Positions 1 to 6,094 of a DNA stretch of 15,035 bases are shown here, piece after piece. The notes under the pieces were generated by a model. The model ran no database searches. It saw nothing but the letters and a program-made list of their open reading frames with translations, and was not told the DNA's origin. A program made the translations under genes and the position numbers. Each line of letters begins with the position of its first letter. Within the stretch, counting starts at the first letter, position 1. The DNA comes from CADEED01 sp044871085 (lineage in GTDB: Bacteria; Pseudomonadota; Gammaproteobacteria; Steroidobacterales; Steroidobacteraceae): NCBI GenBank assembly GCA_044871085.1, contig JBIOZI010000172.1, positions 1-15,035 of the forward strand, given 5' to 3'.

Positions 1-45
1 GTTGAGGTTCGGCACCAAGAGGCGGTTTGGGGCCAATCCCCATTC
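1..45. repeat. REP-like palindrome, right arm only (element A, cut by window edge)
   Basis: The first 45 bases match the right arm of the complete elements at 389-515 and 3525-3647, sharing the GAGGTTCGGCACCAA and GGGCCAATCCCCAT blocks with about four differences from the 3525 element over 42 bases. The left arm would lie before base 1. The arm ends a few bases from the stop codon of the ATPase remnant, which reads GTAG on the minus strand. Identification as a REP/RAYT-type element is inferred from its structure and from the repeats elsewhere in the window. Confidence 0.75.
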
Positions 46-47
46 CA

Positions 48-388
48 CTACCGCTCCGGCCATTTCCACGGCGGCGCATCCAGCATTCCCTGTCCCTCGA
101 TCGCGGTCTCGCCCAGCTCCTTGGTCAGCGTGATCGCATTGCAGCCCCTGGCTTCCTCGAGCGCCGCGATCATGCGCGAGGCATGCGACACCACCCACAC
201 CTGCGAGCGCTGCGACGCCTTCTCGATGAGCCGCGCGAGCGCGGGCAGCAGGTCGGGATGGAGGCTGGTCTCCGGCTCGTTGAGGATCATCAGCGACGGC
301 GGCCGCGGCGTGAGCAGCGCGGCGATCCACAGTAGATAGCGCAGCGTGCCGTCGGAGAGCTCCGCCGCCGTCAGCGGCCGCAACAGCC
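48..388 (-). pseudogene. 3' remnant of a COG4637-like AAA/ABC-type ATPase gene
   Basis: About 112 codons of the C-terminal half of a predicted ATPase remain. The fragment has an ABC-signature-like LSDGTLRYL, a Walker B-like LMILNEPETSLHPDLL, and a switch histidine in VVSHASR, then ends PPWKWPER and TAG. These motifs are typical of the RecF/SMC-like AAA_21 ATPases grouped as COG4637. The Walker A half is absent: upstream on the minus strand the frame runs straight into the palindrome at 389-515, and beyond that lies the promoter side of the redoxin gene. The open frame continues through the palindrome to 782, but that part is not ATPase sequence. I infer truncation by insertion of, or recombination at, the palindrome. 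Very probably non-functional. Confidence 0.8.
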
Positions 389-515
389 CGGGACAATGGG
401 GATTGGCCCCAAACCGCCAATCGGTGCGAAACCTCGTCCGGTTCATACCACATGGGAAGTAAGTAGTTGAGGTTCGGCACCAATTCGCGTTTTGGGGCCA
501 ATCCCCATTGTCCCG
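389..515. repeat. REP-like inverted repeat, 47-bp arms (element B)
   Basis: Arms 389-435 and 469-515 are reverse complements at 42 of 47 positions, around a 33-base spacer. The outer ends read CGGGACAATGGGGATTGG. The arms share the ATGGGGATTGGCCC and CGAACCTC-type blocks with elements A and C. Unlike A and C, it is not next to a GTAG stop codon. It sits at the broken 5' edge of the ATPase remnant and about 60 bases before the redoxin start. Non-autonomous REP/MITE-like mobility is inferred; no transposase is encoded inside. Confidence 0.85.
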
Positions 516-576
516 AAAAGAGTCGCGGATTTCCGCCGCTCCGCCGTATCCTTGAGCCCTCTCGACGGGGGTCCAA

Positions 577-1761
577 ATGAAGGCGAATCGCTCGACGGCC
601 ACGCGCTGGGCGCTCTGGTGCTCACTACTCCTCGCGGTCGCGGGGCCGGCGTTCACCGCCGAGCAGCCGCCGACGCTCGCCATCGGCGCGCCGCTGCCGG
701 CGTTTTCTCTGCCCGGCATCGACGGCAAGACGTACACCAACCAGAGCTTCGCCAAGGCCGATCTACTGGTGCTGGTGTTCACCTGCGCGCATTGCCCGAC
801 GGCGCAGGCCTACCAGGAGCGCATCAAGAAGCTGGTCGTGGACTACGCACCGAAGAACGTGACGCTGGTCGCCGTCAATCCCAATCACGCGGATGCGGTG
901 CGGCTCGACGAGCTCGGCTACAGCGACCTCGGCGACACCATGGCAGACCTGCAGGAGCGCGCCCGCGGCGAGAAATTCAATTTCGTGTGGCTCGATGACG
1001 GGCCGAAGCAGGAGCTCTCGCACCAAGTGGGCCCGGTGGCGACGCCGCACGTGTTCATCTTCGACCAGAAGCGCACCCTGCGCTTCGAAGGCCGCATCGA
1101 CGATTCCGAACGCGAGTCGCTGGCCACCCGGCACGACACGCGCGCGGCGCTGGACGCGCTGCTGGCCGGCAAACAACCGCCGGTGACGACCACGAAGGTG
1201 TTCGGCTGCTCGGTGAAGTGGGCCGACAAGGTGGCCGACTACGCCGGCTACAAGCAGCGCTGGGCCGCCGAGCCGGTGGCGCTGGAGAAGGCCGACGCCG
1301 CGACGCTGCGCGCGCTGCGGGAGAACAAGGACTCGGGGAAAATCCGTTTCATCAATGTATGGGCCACCTGGTGCGGCCCGTGCATCACGGAGTTCGACGA
1401 GCTCATCGAGCACAACCTGCGCTTCCGCGGCCGGCCGTTCGAGATGGTCACCGTCGCGGCGGAATATCCGGACCAGGAAGGCGCCGTGAAGGACTTCCTC
1501 GTGAAGAAGCACGCCTCGACGCGCAACTTCATCTTCGCCAGCGCCGACAAGGACGCACTGTCGGAGGCGCTGGATCCGGCGTGGAAGGGCCCGCTGCCGT
1601 ACACGGTCATCGTGGACGAGAAGGGCAAGGTGATTTACCGCGAGATGGGCTCCATCGACTTCCTCAAGATGCGCCGCGCCATCGTGCCGGCACTGAACGC
1701 GCTCAAGCCCTGGCAGGGGCTGTCGCCCATTCCACCCAACCCGAAGACCGCGGCCAACTGA
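577..1761 (+). CDS. Exported two-domain redoxin (peroxiredoxin-like + TlpA-like thioredoxin)
   Basis: 394 aa. An N-terminal signal peptide (basic MKANR, hydrophobic core about residues 12-28, likely cleavage after FTA) sends it to the periplasm. Domain 1 (about 30-210) is AhpC/TSA-like: it carries CAHC (C70, C73) after the first beta strand, where peroxiredoxins and redoxins place their active cysteine, and a later GCSVKW motif (C211) common in this redoxin type. Domain 2 (about 235-380) is TlpA/thioredoxin-like with WATWCGPC (C266, C269) and a cis-Pro-type segment near GPLPYTVIVDEKG. A role in thiol-disulfide exchange or periplasmic peroxide reduction follows from the families; partner and substrate are unknown. 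Start is the first ATG before the signal peptide; the GGGGG ahead of it is only a weak ribosome site. The gene stands alone, 71 bases before the sigma factor gene. Confidence 0.85.
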   Translation: MKANRSTATRWALWCSLLLAVAGPAFTAEQPPTLAIGAPLPAFSLPGIDGKTYTNQSFAKADLLVLVFTCAHCPTAQAYQERIKKLVVDYAPKNVTLVAVNPNHADAVRLDELGYSDLGDTMADLQERARGEKFNFVWLDDGPKQELSHQVGPVATPHVFIFDQKRTLRFEGRIDDSERESLATRHDTRAALDALLAGKQPPVTTTKVFGCSVKWADKVADYAGYKQRWAAEPVALEKADAATLRALRENKDSGKIRFINVWATWCGPCITEFDELIEHNLRFRGRPFEMVTVAAEYPDQEGAVKDFLVKKHASTRNFIFASADKDALSEALDPAWKGPLPYTVIVDEKGKVIYREMGSIDFLKMRRAIVPALNALKPWQGLSPIPPNPKTAAN

Positions 1762-1805
1762 GCCGCCTGCGCCGGCTGTAAGAAGCGCCGCGCCCGTTCG
1801 TCATC

Positions 1806-1825
1806 TGTCTGAACCAGACAGGAGG
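1806..1825 (+). promoter_or_regulatory. Dyad TGTCTG-AAC-CAGACA abutting the sigma-factor Shine-Dalgarno
   Basis: A perfect 6-bp inverted repeat (1806-1811 and 1815-1820, 3-base spacer) runs directly into the strong AGGAGG ribosome site (1820-1825) of the sigma factor gene. It could be an operator, or an RNA hairpin that partly masks the ribosome site. A role is inferred from position only; a dyad this short can arise by chance. Confidence 0.3.
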
Positions 1826-1832
1826 CGAACGT

Positions 1833-2366
1833 GTGCGTATCCCGATACTCGACCGGACGATCGTGACCGACCCGGCCCATGAAGACGTCGCCGCGCTCGC
1901 GCGGGCGTACGGCCCCAGCGTGTTCCGCGCCGCGTGGCGGGTGCTGGGCTCGCGCGCCGCGGCGGAAGACGTCCAACAACAACTGTTCCTGCGGCTGCTG
2001 GAGTCCCCGCCGCGCGGGGTGGATTCCTGGCCCGCCTACCTCACGGCGTCCGCCACGCGGCTCGCAATCGATCACCTGCGGCGCCAGCATCGCTGGAGAT
2101 TGCTGGCGCCGCTGTGGAGGAGCGCGGCGGAGGACGACCCGCCGGATGAGGACATCGAGCGCGAGCAGGCGAGCCGCTTCCTGCGCGCGGCGCTGTCGCG
2201 GCTCAATGCGCGCGATGCCTCCTGCTTCGTGATGCGTCACGTGCAGGGGCTCACGCCGGCGGCCATCGGCAAGGTGCTGGGCCTCACCGAAAACCACGTC
2301 AGTGTCAGTGTGCATCGCGCGCGCAAGGCGCTCGAGGCGATGCAGTTACAGGAGCAAACACGATGA
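1833..2366 (+). CDS. ECF-type RNA polymerase sigma-70 factor
   Basis: 177 aa, the usual size for extracytoplasmic-function sigma factors. Region 2 spans about residues 20-90, with the core-binding AAEDVQQQLFLRLL block and a helix ending DHLRRQHRWR. Region 4 spans about 115-171, with the helix-turn-helix GLTPAAIGKVLGLTENHVSV followed by HRARKAL. The two are joined by an acidic linker (EDDPPDEDIE). The GTG start is chosen because AGGAGG lies 7 bases upstream; another GTG two bases earlier is in a different frame. The stop overlaps the next start (ATGA), so the pair is translationally coupled, as sigma/anti-sigma pairs usually are. The ECF subgroup and target promoters cannot be told by eye. Confidence 0.9.
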   Translation: MRIPILDRTIVTDPAHEDVAALARAYGPSVFRAAWRVLGSRAAAEDVQQQLFLRLLESPPRGVDSWPAYLTASATRLAIDHLRRQHRWRLLAPLWRSAAEDDPPDEDIEREQASRFLRAALSRLNARDASCFVMRHVQGLTPAAIGKVLGLTENHVSVSVHRARKALEAMQLQEQTR

Positions 2367-3124
2367 ACACACTAGATCGCACGGTCGCACTCGTCGCGGG
2401 CCTCGAGCCCGATGACACCCACGTCCAGGCCGCGCAGCACAGGCTCGAAGCGGCCATTGCGACTCGCGCCGCGCGTGCGGCCGGCGTACCGGCGCGAAGC
2501 CGGGTGAGCGGATGGCTGGCCGCGACCGCCTCGGCGGCGGTGGTGACTGTGGCGCTGCTGTGGTCGCCCTTCACCTCCACGCCGGCCCTGGCGTTCTCGA
2601 CTGTGCAGCAGCATTTCCGTGACTTCCGCACGCTGCGTTTCGATGTCGTGCAGCGCGCGAACGGCGAGGTGGTCACGCGGTCGCGCGTTCATCTCACGCG
2701 TGCCGGCGACGTGCGTACCGACGTCGGCGATGATCTCACCGTCATCGTGAACAACTCGCAGCGCCGCGTGCTCTTGTTGCAGCACCGGGCGCGTGCGGCG
2801 ATGCTGATGCCGCTGCAGGCCGAAGCGAAGCAGGACGATGCGCTGCGCTGGCTCGCCGAGATCCGGGATTTTCAGGGCGCCGCGGAGGCGCTGAGCGAGG
2901 AGCGCACGATAGACGGACAGCCCGCGAGCGGCTGGCGTCTCGAGGCGGCCGGCACTGCCATCGTGTTGTGGGCCAATGGCGAGGGTCTGCCGCTGCAGAT
3001 GACCGTGGACGGCGCGACGCCGCTGCAACTCGACTTTCGTTTCGAGTTCGACGTCGAGCTCGCGCCGCAGATGTTCAGCACGGCGATTCCCTCCGGCTAT
3101 AGTCTCGGGAAAGAGGAGGATTGA
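2363..3124 (+). CDS. One-TM protein with periplasmic LolA/DUF2092-like domain; candidate anti-sigma/sensor
   Basis: 253 aa. Residues 1-48 are cytoplasmic, basic and Ala-rich; about 51-70 form a single membrane helix; the remainder is a probable periplasmic domain rich in beta strands. Recurring phrases such as FRDFRTLRFDVVQRANGEV, a DGQPASGWRLEA block, VLWANGEGLPLQM and FEFDVELAPQMFS resemble DUF2092 and LolA/RseB-like outer-membrane-lipoprotein carrier folds. This is pattern recognition, not a profile match. The start overlaps the sigma factor stop, pointing to a shared pathway, so the simplest reading is a membrane anti-sigma factor that senses an envelope ligand. Against this, the cytoplasmic part is short and has no cysteine, so there is no zinc anti-sigma HxxxCxxC motif. 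It could instead be a regulated target of the sigma factor. Confidence 0.6.
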   Translation: MNTLDRTVALVAGLEPDDTHVQAAQHRLEAAIATRAARAAGVPARSRVSGWLAATASAAVVTVALLWSPFTSTPALAFSTVQQHFRDFRTLRFDVVQRANGEVVTRSRVHLTRAGDVRTDVGDDLTVIVNNSQRRVLLLQHRARAAMLMPLQAEAKQDDALRWLAEIRDFQGAAEALSEERTIDGQPASGWRLEAAGTAIVLWANGEGLPLQMTVDGATPLQLDFRFEFDVELAPQMFSTAIPSGYSLGKEED

Positions 3125-3126
3125 CC

Positions 3127-3522
3127 ATGCAGACGCTGGGGCTCGTGTCCTTGGTGGTGGCGGATTACGACGCGGCGCTGGCGTTCTACGTGGGGAAGCT
3201 CGGCTTCACGCTCGTGGAAGACAGCTTCGTGCCCGAGCAGAACAAGCGCTGGGTGGTGGTGGAGCCGCCCGGCGCGGCCGGCGGCGGCGCCAAACTACTG
3301 CTGGCGCGCGGTGTGGGGCCGGAGCAGCAGGCGCGCATCGGCAACCAGACCGGCGGCCGCGTGTTCCTGTTCCGGTACACCGATGATTTCCAGCGCGACT
3401 ACCACGACGACCGCGCCAAGGGCGTCGAGTTCGCGCGTCCGCCCATGGAAGCGCCGTACGGCACCGTCGCGGTGTTCAAGGATCTGTACGGAAACCTGTG
3501 GGACCTGGTGCAACTGAAGTAG
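3127..3522 (+). CDS. VOC (glyoxalase/bleomycin-resistance/dioxygenase) superfamily protein
   Basis: 131 aa, a single vicinal-oxygen-chelate module. It has the N-terminal LGLVSLVVADYDAALAFY strand-helix with FYVGKLGF, the second-half strand GGRVFLFRYTDDF, and a C-terminal YGTVAVFKDLYGNLWDLVQ ending typical of the family. Such proteins bind a divalent metal and act on varied small substrates; the substrate here cannot be assigned. ATG 3127 is preferred over the upstream TTG because AGGAGG (3114-3119) is 7 bases before it. The gene starts 2 bases after the preceding stop, making it the probable third gene of the sigma operon. Its TAG stop forms a GTAG adjoining the palindrome at 3525. Confidence 0.85.
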   Translation: MQTLGLVSLVVADYDAALAFYVGKLGFTLVEDSFVPEQNKRWVVVEPPGAAGGGAKLLLARGVGPEQQARIGNQTGGRVFLFRYTDDFQRDYHDDRAKGVEFARPPMEAPYGTVAVFKDLYGNLWDLVQLK

Positions 3523-3524
3523 AT

Positions 3525-3647
3525 GGTAGATGGGGATTGGCCCTAAAACGCCATTTGGTGCCGAACCTCATCCAGTTGACTCCACGTTGAGAGTGGGCGG
3601 TTGAGGTTCGGCACCAAATGGCGTTTTAGGGCCAATCCCCATCTACC
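3525..3647. repeat. REP-like perfect inverted repeat, 46-bp arms (element C)
   Basis: Arms 3525-3570 and 3602-3647 are perfect reverse complements over 46 bases around a 31-base spacer. Each outer end reads GGTAGATGGGGATTGG, so each arm carries GTAG close to its foot, the tetranucleotide that marks the foot of classical REP sequences. The element occupies the whole gap between the convergent VOC and DUF3052 genes, whose stop codons lie 2 bases outside it on each side. Both strands could form a very stable hairpin, so it may also act as a two-way transcription barrier, though no T-run follows the stem. Confidence 0.9.
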
Positions 3648-3649
3648 GC

Positions 3650-4057
3650 CTACCGCAGCTCTTTGCGTACCACGAGCTTGAGCCCGGACCAGGTCTCGTC
3701 GACCGCGCACACCTTGATGTCGACGAACCCGAGCGGCAGAGCCAGTGCGCGGATGGTGTCCTCGGTGATGTCGGTGGGCACCTTCGACGCCTTCTTCGGC
3801 CACGACACCCACACCGCGGCTTCGGGTCCGAGCATCTTGCGGCAGGCGGCCAGTGTCTTGCCGAGCTCGGCCTTCGAGGCGGTGAACAGGTGCACGAGGT
3901 CCGCGGTCTGCGCGAGCTTCGTCGCAAAGCGCACACCATCCGGAACCGGCTCGAGCAGCTTGCGCAGCGGCGGCGGGGCGCCCAGCAGCACGACGCGCGC
4001 CCCTGGCTTGATTCCAAGCTTCTTCGCGAGCGGTGTGCCTGAGTAGCCGGCGGTCAT
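3650..4057 (-). CDS. DUF3052 family protein
   Basis: 135 aa, soluble, no signal peptide. It shows family features: an N-terminal GYSGTPLAKKLGIKPG segment, a Gly-rich strand RVVLLGAPP, a central DLVHLFTASKAELGKTL, then AAVWVSWPKKAS and the ending GLKLVVRKELR. The function of DUF3052 is not established; the fold looks like a small Rossmann-type domain with the methyltransferase-like part missing. ATG 4057 overlaps the stop of the upstream hydrolase gene (ATGA), so it is the last gene of a four-gene operon. Its stop reads CGG TAG, next to the palindrome 3525-3647. Confidence 0.8.
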   Translation of the reverse strand: MTAGYSGTPLAKKLGIKPGARVVLLGAPPPLRKLLEPVPDGVRFATKLAQTADLVHLFTASKAELGKTLAACRKMLGPEAAVWVSWPKKASKVPTDITEDTIRALALPLGFVDIKVCAVDETWSGLKLVVRKELR

Positions 4058-4962
4058 TTCGCGGGGGATTCGAACATGCCGGCCAGTGCGGCGTCGAGCG
4101 CCGCGGCGAATTTCTCCGGTTGATCGAACATCACGAAATGCCGTGCGGGCGCGATCGACACCACTTGCAGCTTCGCGACTCCCGCCAGCAGGCCGCGGTA
4201 GTAAGCCGTCTTGCCGGCCTCGTCAACCTGCAGCGCCGCGAAATCCGCGGCGTTGAACGGCGAGACCTCCACCACCGGCACCGCGATGTCGCCGAGCTTC
4301 GGGCGCAGGTCGAGCTCGAGCAGCTGCGCCATGAGCTCGCCCGTGGCGGCGATGTCGCTGCGGCTCGAGCGCTCGGCGAGCTTCGCGGCCAGCGTCTCGT
4401 CGAGCACGCCCATGCCCGCCATGTAGCTGCGCTGTCCGGCCGCGAATTGCTCCGCGGACTGCCCCGCGAACTGCGCCCGCATGCGCGTGCCGAGGGCGGA
4501 GCGATCGCCGGTCATGCCTTCCGTACCGGGAAACACCGGCAACCCGTCCACGGCGACGACGCCGCGAATCTCGGCGGAGTGGCTGGCGGCGAATGCCAGC
4601 GCCAGCGTACCGCCGAGGCTGTGGCCGACGATGACGGGCCGGTCCAGCTTGCACGTCGCGATCAACGCGGCGAGGTCGCGCGCCAGGCCGTCGATAGTGA
4701 CGCCGGCCACCGGTGCCCGGCCGTCGAAGCCCGGCAGCGTCAGTAGATAGACTGCGTGGCGCGCCGCGAGGCGTTTCGCGGTCTCGTCCCACACCCAAGG
4801 GCCACTGGCGAGCCCCGGGATCAGGACGACCGGCGCACCCTGGCCGCCGACGCGCTCCACCCGCAGCGCGCCCACTTCGAAGGGCGCGGCGGCGCCGGCG
4901 GCGAAGCCCATGGCCGGCGCGAGCAGGGTCAGCGCGAGCGCGGCGGTCGAAAACGTTCTCAT
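4054..4962 (-). CDS. Exported alpha/beta-hydrolase
   Basis: 302 aa. An N-terminal signal peptide (MRTFSTAALALTLLAPAMGF, likely cut in the following Ala-rich stretch) indicates export. The alpha/beta-hydrolase fold shows the oxyanion-loop strand VVLIPGLASGPWVWD, the nucleophile elbow GHSLGG (S115), and a C-terminal histidine in APARHFVMFDQP (H275) where this family carries its catalytic His. The catalytic acid probably lies after VPVVEVSPFNAAD (about 229-240). Esterase or lipase-like activity is plausible; the substrate is unknown. The start lies one base beyond the stop of the XRE regulator gene and its stop overlaps the DUF3052 start, so it is co-transcribed with both. Confidence 0.87.
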   Translation of the reverse strand: MRTFSTAALALTLLAPAMGFAAGAAAPFEVGALRVERVGGQGAPVVLIPGLASGPWVWDETAKRLAARHAVYLLTLPGFDGRAPVAGVTIDGLARDLAALIATCKLDRPVIVGHSLGGTLALAFAASHSAEIRGVVAVDGLPVFPGTEGMTGDRSALGTRMRAQFAGQSAEQFAAGQRSYMAGMGVLDETLAAKLAERSSRSDIAATGELMAQLLELDLRPKLGDIAVPVVEVSPFNAADFAALQVDEAGKTAYYRGLLAGVAKLQVVSIAPARHFVMFDQPEKFAAALDAALAGMFESPAK

Positions 4963-4963
4963 G

Positions 4964-5158
4964 TCATTTCTCCACGGAAAAAATCTTCTCGATCGGCTTG
5001 CCGAACAGCTTCGCGATGGCGAATGCCAGCGGCAGGCTGGGGTCGTAGCGTCCGGTCTCGATGGCGTTCACCGTCTGCCGTGAAACCTCCAGCTCGTCGG
5101 CCAGGTCGCCCTGGCTCCAGCCGCGCTCGGTGCGCAGATCGCGCACGAGGTTCTTCAT
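4964..5158 (-). CDS. Small XRE-family helix-turn-helix regulator
   Basis: 64 aa, essentially only a DNA-binding domain. The Cro/CI-type fold is clear: LRTERGWSQGDLADELEVSR carries helices 1-3, followed by the recognition part QTVNAIETGRYDPSLPLAFA. It ends LFGKPIEKIFSVEK, as in the common short XRE proteins paired with small membrane proteins. The start ATG overlaps the stop of the preceding membrane-protein gene (ATGA). Because the operon's promoter (5574-5602) carries two copies of an 18-bp palindrome, I infer that this protein binds them and represses its own operon. Ligand or signal unknown. Confidence 0.88.
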   Translation of the reverse strand: MKNLVRDLRTERGWSQGDLADELEVSRQTVNAIETGRYDPSLPLAFAIAKLFGKPIEKIFSVEK

Positions 5159-5541
5159 CGGCGGATCAGGCAGCGCAGCACGCCGAGCGCGCCCCACACC
5201 GCGGCCATGATCGGCCACACCCAGAACATGCTGAGCTTCGGAAAGCCCGCGCTCTCGAGAAACCCGTACGTGAGCGACAGGCCGGCGGTGACGGCGGCGG
5301 CGATGGCGATGCTCTCGAGACTGCGCAGGCGCAGGAATTCGTCCATGCGGCGGAAATGGCGGGCGATCGCCCATACCGCGAGCATCACCGGAATGGTGGG
5401 TGCGACCAGCAGCAGTGTTCGCAGCGCGCCGGGAGCCATGGGTTTCGCGAGGTAGATGCCGCCGAACAGCACCAGCATGTACAGCGCCAGCGCGCCCGAC
5501 AGCTCGTAGATGTATTTCCGATTGCCCTCGCGCTCTTTCAT
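5155..5541 (-). CDS. Four-helix membrane protein preceding the XRE regulator
   Basis: 128 aa, with four predicted membrane helices at about residues 14-31, 42-61, 76-94 and 105-124, and basic ends that place both termini in the cytoplasm. A charged loop RHFRRMDEFLRLRSLE separates helices 2 and 3. No enzyme motif is visible. Small membrane proteins of this kind often sit beside short XRE regulators; their role is not known to me. The start is supported by GGAGAGGAG just upstream. It is the first gene of the operon and overlaps the regulator gene by 4 bases. Confidence 0.75.
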   Translation of the reverse strand: MKEREGNRKYIYELSGALALYMLVLFGGIYLAKPMAPGALRTLLLVAPTIPVMLAVWAIARHFRRMDEFLRLRSLESIAIAAAVTAGLSLTYGFLESAGFPKLSMFWVWPIMAAVWGALGVLRCLIRR

Positions 5542-5556
5542 GATCTCCTCTCCGTC

Positions 5557-5574
5557 TGTAAAGCTTGCTTGACA
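5557..5574. promoter_or_regulatory. Operator site 1, TGTAAAGCTTGCTTGACA
   Basis: The 18-bp imperfect palindrome fits TGTnAAGCnnGCTTnACA. It covers the promoter's -10 edge and the expected transcription start of the minus-strand operon. A second copy lies 40 bases away centre to centre. The XRE protein encoded in the operon is the inferred binder. Confidence 0.7.
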
Positions 5575-5602
5575 GGGTAGAGAAGCGAAAACCGCTTGTC
5601 AA
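5574..5602 (-). promoter_or_regulatory. Sigma70-type promoter of the membrane protein-XRE-hydrolase-DUF3052 operon
   Basis: Read on the minus strand, a consensus -35 TTGACA (5597-5602) is followed by exactly 17 bases and a -10 TACCCT (5574-5579), giving a transcript start near 5567. That leaves a leader of about 25 bases with a good ribosome site before ATG 5541. The -35 lies inside operator site 2, and the -10 touches operator site 1. Confidence 0.7.
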
Positions 5603-5614
5603 GCATGCTTTACA
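5597..5614. promoter_or_regulatory. Operator site 2, TGTCAAGCATGCTTTACA
   Basis: This is the second copy of the TGTnAAGCnnGCTTnACA palindrome, with a perfect 10-bp core AAGCATGCTT at 5601-5610. It contains the -35 hexamer of the operon promoter. Together with site 1 it makes an almost perfect 20-bp inverted repeat (5556-5575 with 5596-5615). The spacing, near four helical turns, would place two bound dimers on about the same DNA face. Confidence 0.7.
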
Positions 5615-5629
5615 GGCGGGAAAAGAGGC

Positions 5630-6094
5630 TCAGCCGTGCTGGTTGCTCTGCATGCCGGCGAGGAACTCCTGCGCGGCGGGCGAGGCTGCGGTGACTTCGC
5701 CGGGCACGTCGTCGCAGAACTTCACCCACGGCAGGCGGCTCTCGATGCCGAACTGTTTTTCGATGGGCGCGTGCTCGGGGTGGTCGAGGCTGCCGATGGT
5801 CACGTACATGCGCGCGGTGGCGGTGCCGTACTTGAAAGACAGCGGAGTGCCGCAGCGCGCGCAGAACCCGCGCCGGGCGAGGTTGGAACTGGCGTAGTAG
5901 CTAGGCGTACCGCGCGTCCACGCGAAGTTCCCGGGAGCGCCGCCCACCAGCGCGGCAAACAACCCGCCGACCGCGCGCTGGCACATGCGGCAATGGCATA
6001 CGTGAGATTTCTCGAGCGGCGCGTAGAAGGCATAGCGCACGGCGCCGCACTGGCAGCCGCCGGTGGCGGCGGGCGTGCGCTCTTGGGCCGTCAC
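5630..6094 (-). CDS. GFA/CENP-V-domain zinc-binding protein
   Basis: 154 aa. It carries the complete cysteine pattern of the GFA (glutathione-dependent formaldehyde-activating-like) fold: CQC (C14, C16), CHCRMC (C33, C35, C38) and CARC (C78, C81), which bind two zinc ions in the family. It ends with DHPEHAPIEKQFGIESRLPW, the usual GFA C-terminal segment. The substrate is unknown; many members are annotated S-(hydroxymethyl)glutathione synthase without proof. The GTG start at 6094 is chosen because its reading frame begins VTAQERTPAATGGCQC and it overlaps the upstream stop as GTGA. An open frame extends further upstream, but that part is antisense to nothing useful and lies inside the peptidase gene. 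Confidence 0.87.
   Translation of the reverse strand: MTAQERTPAATGGCQCGAVRYAFYAPLEKSHVCHCRMCQRAVGGLFAALVGGAPGNFAWTRGTPSYYASSNLARRGFCARCGTPLSFKYGTATARMYVTIGSLDHPEHAPIEKQFGIESRLPWVKFCDDVPGEVTAASPAAQEFLAGMQSNQHG

Noticed and set aside
1..515. Insertion sequence or composite transposon bounded by elements A and B
   Set aside because: Between the elements lies only a host-like ATPase remnant; no transposase is present and the elements are internally palindromic rather than terminal repeats.
48..782. A 244-codon minus-strand open frame through the first palindrome into the redoxin gene
   Set aside because: Only 48-388 shows ATPase features; the rest is palindrome and antisense of the redoxin gene, so it is not one intact gene.
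1762..1778. AGCCG/CGGCT hairpin after the redoxin gene as a rho-independent terminator
   Set aside because: The stem is only 5 bp and no T-run follows.
4033..5580. Long plus-strand frames opposite the hydrolase-XRE-membrane protein operon
   Set aside because: Low-complexity Arg/Gly/Ala products, no ribosome site, and antisense to well-supported genes.
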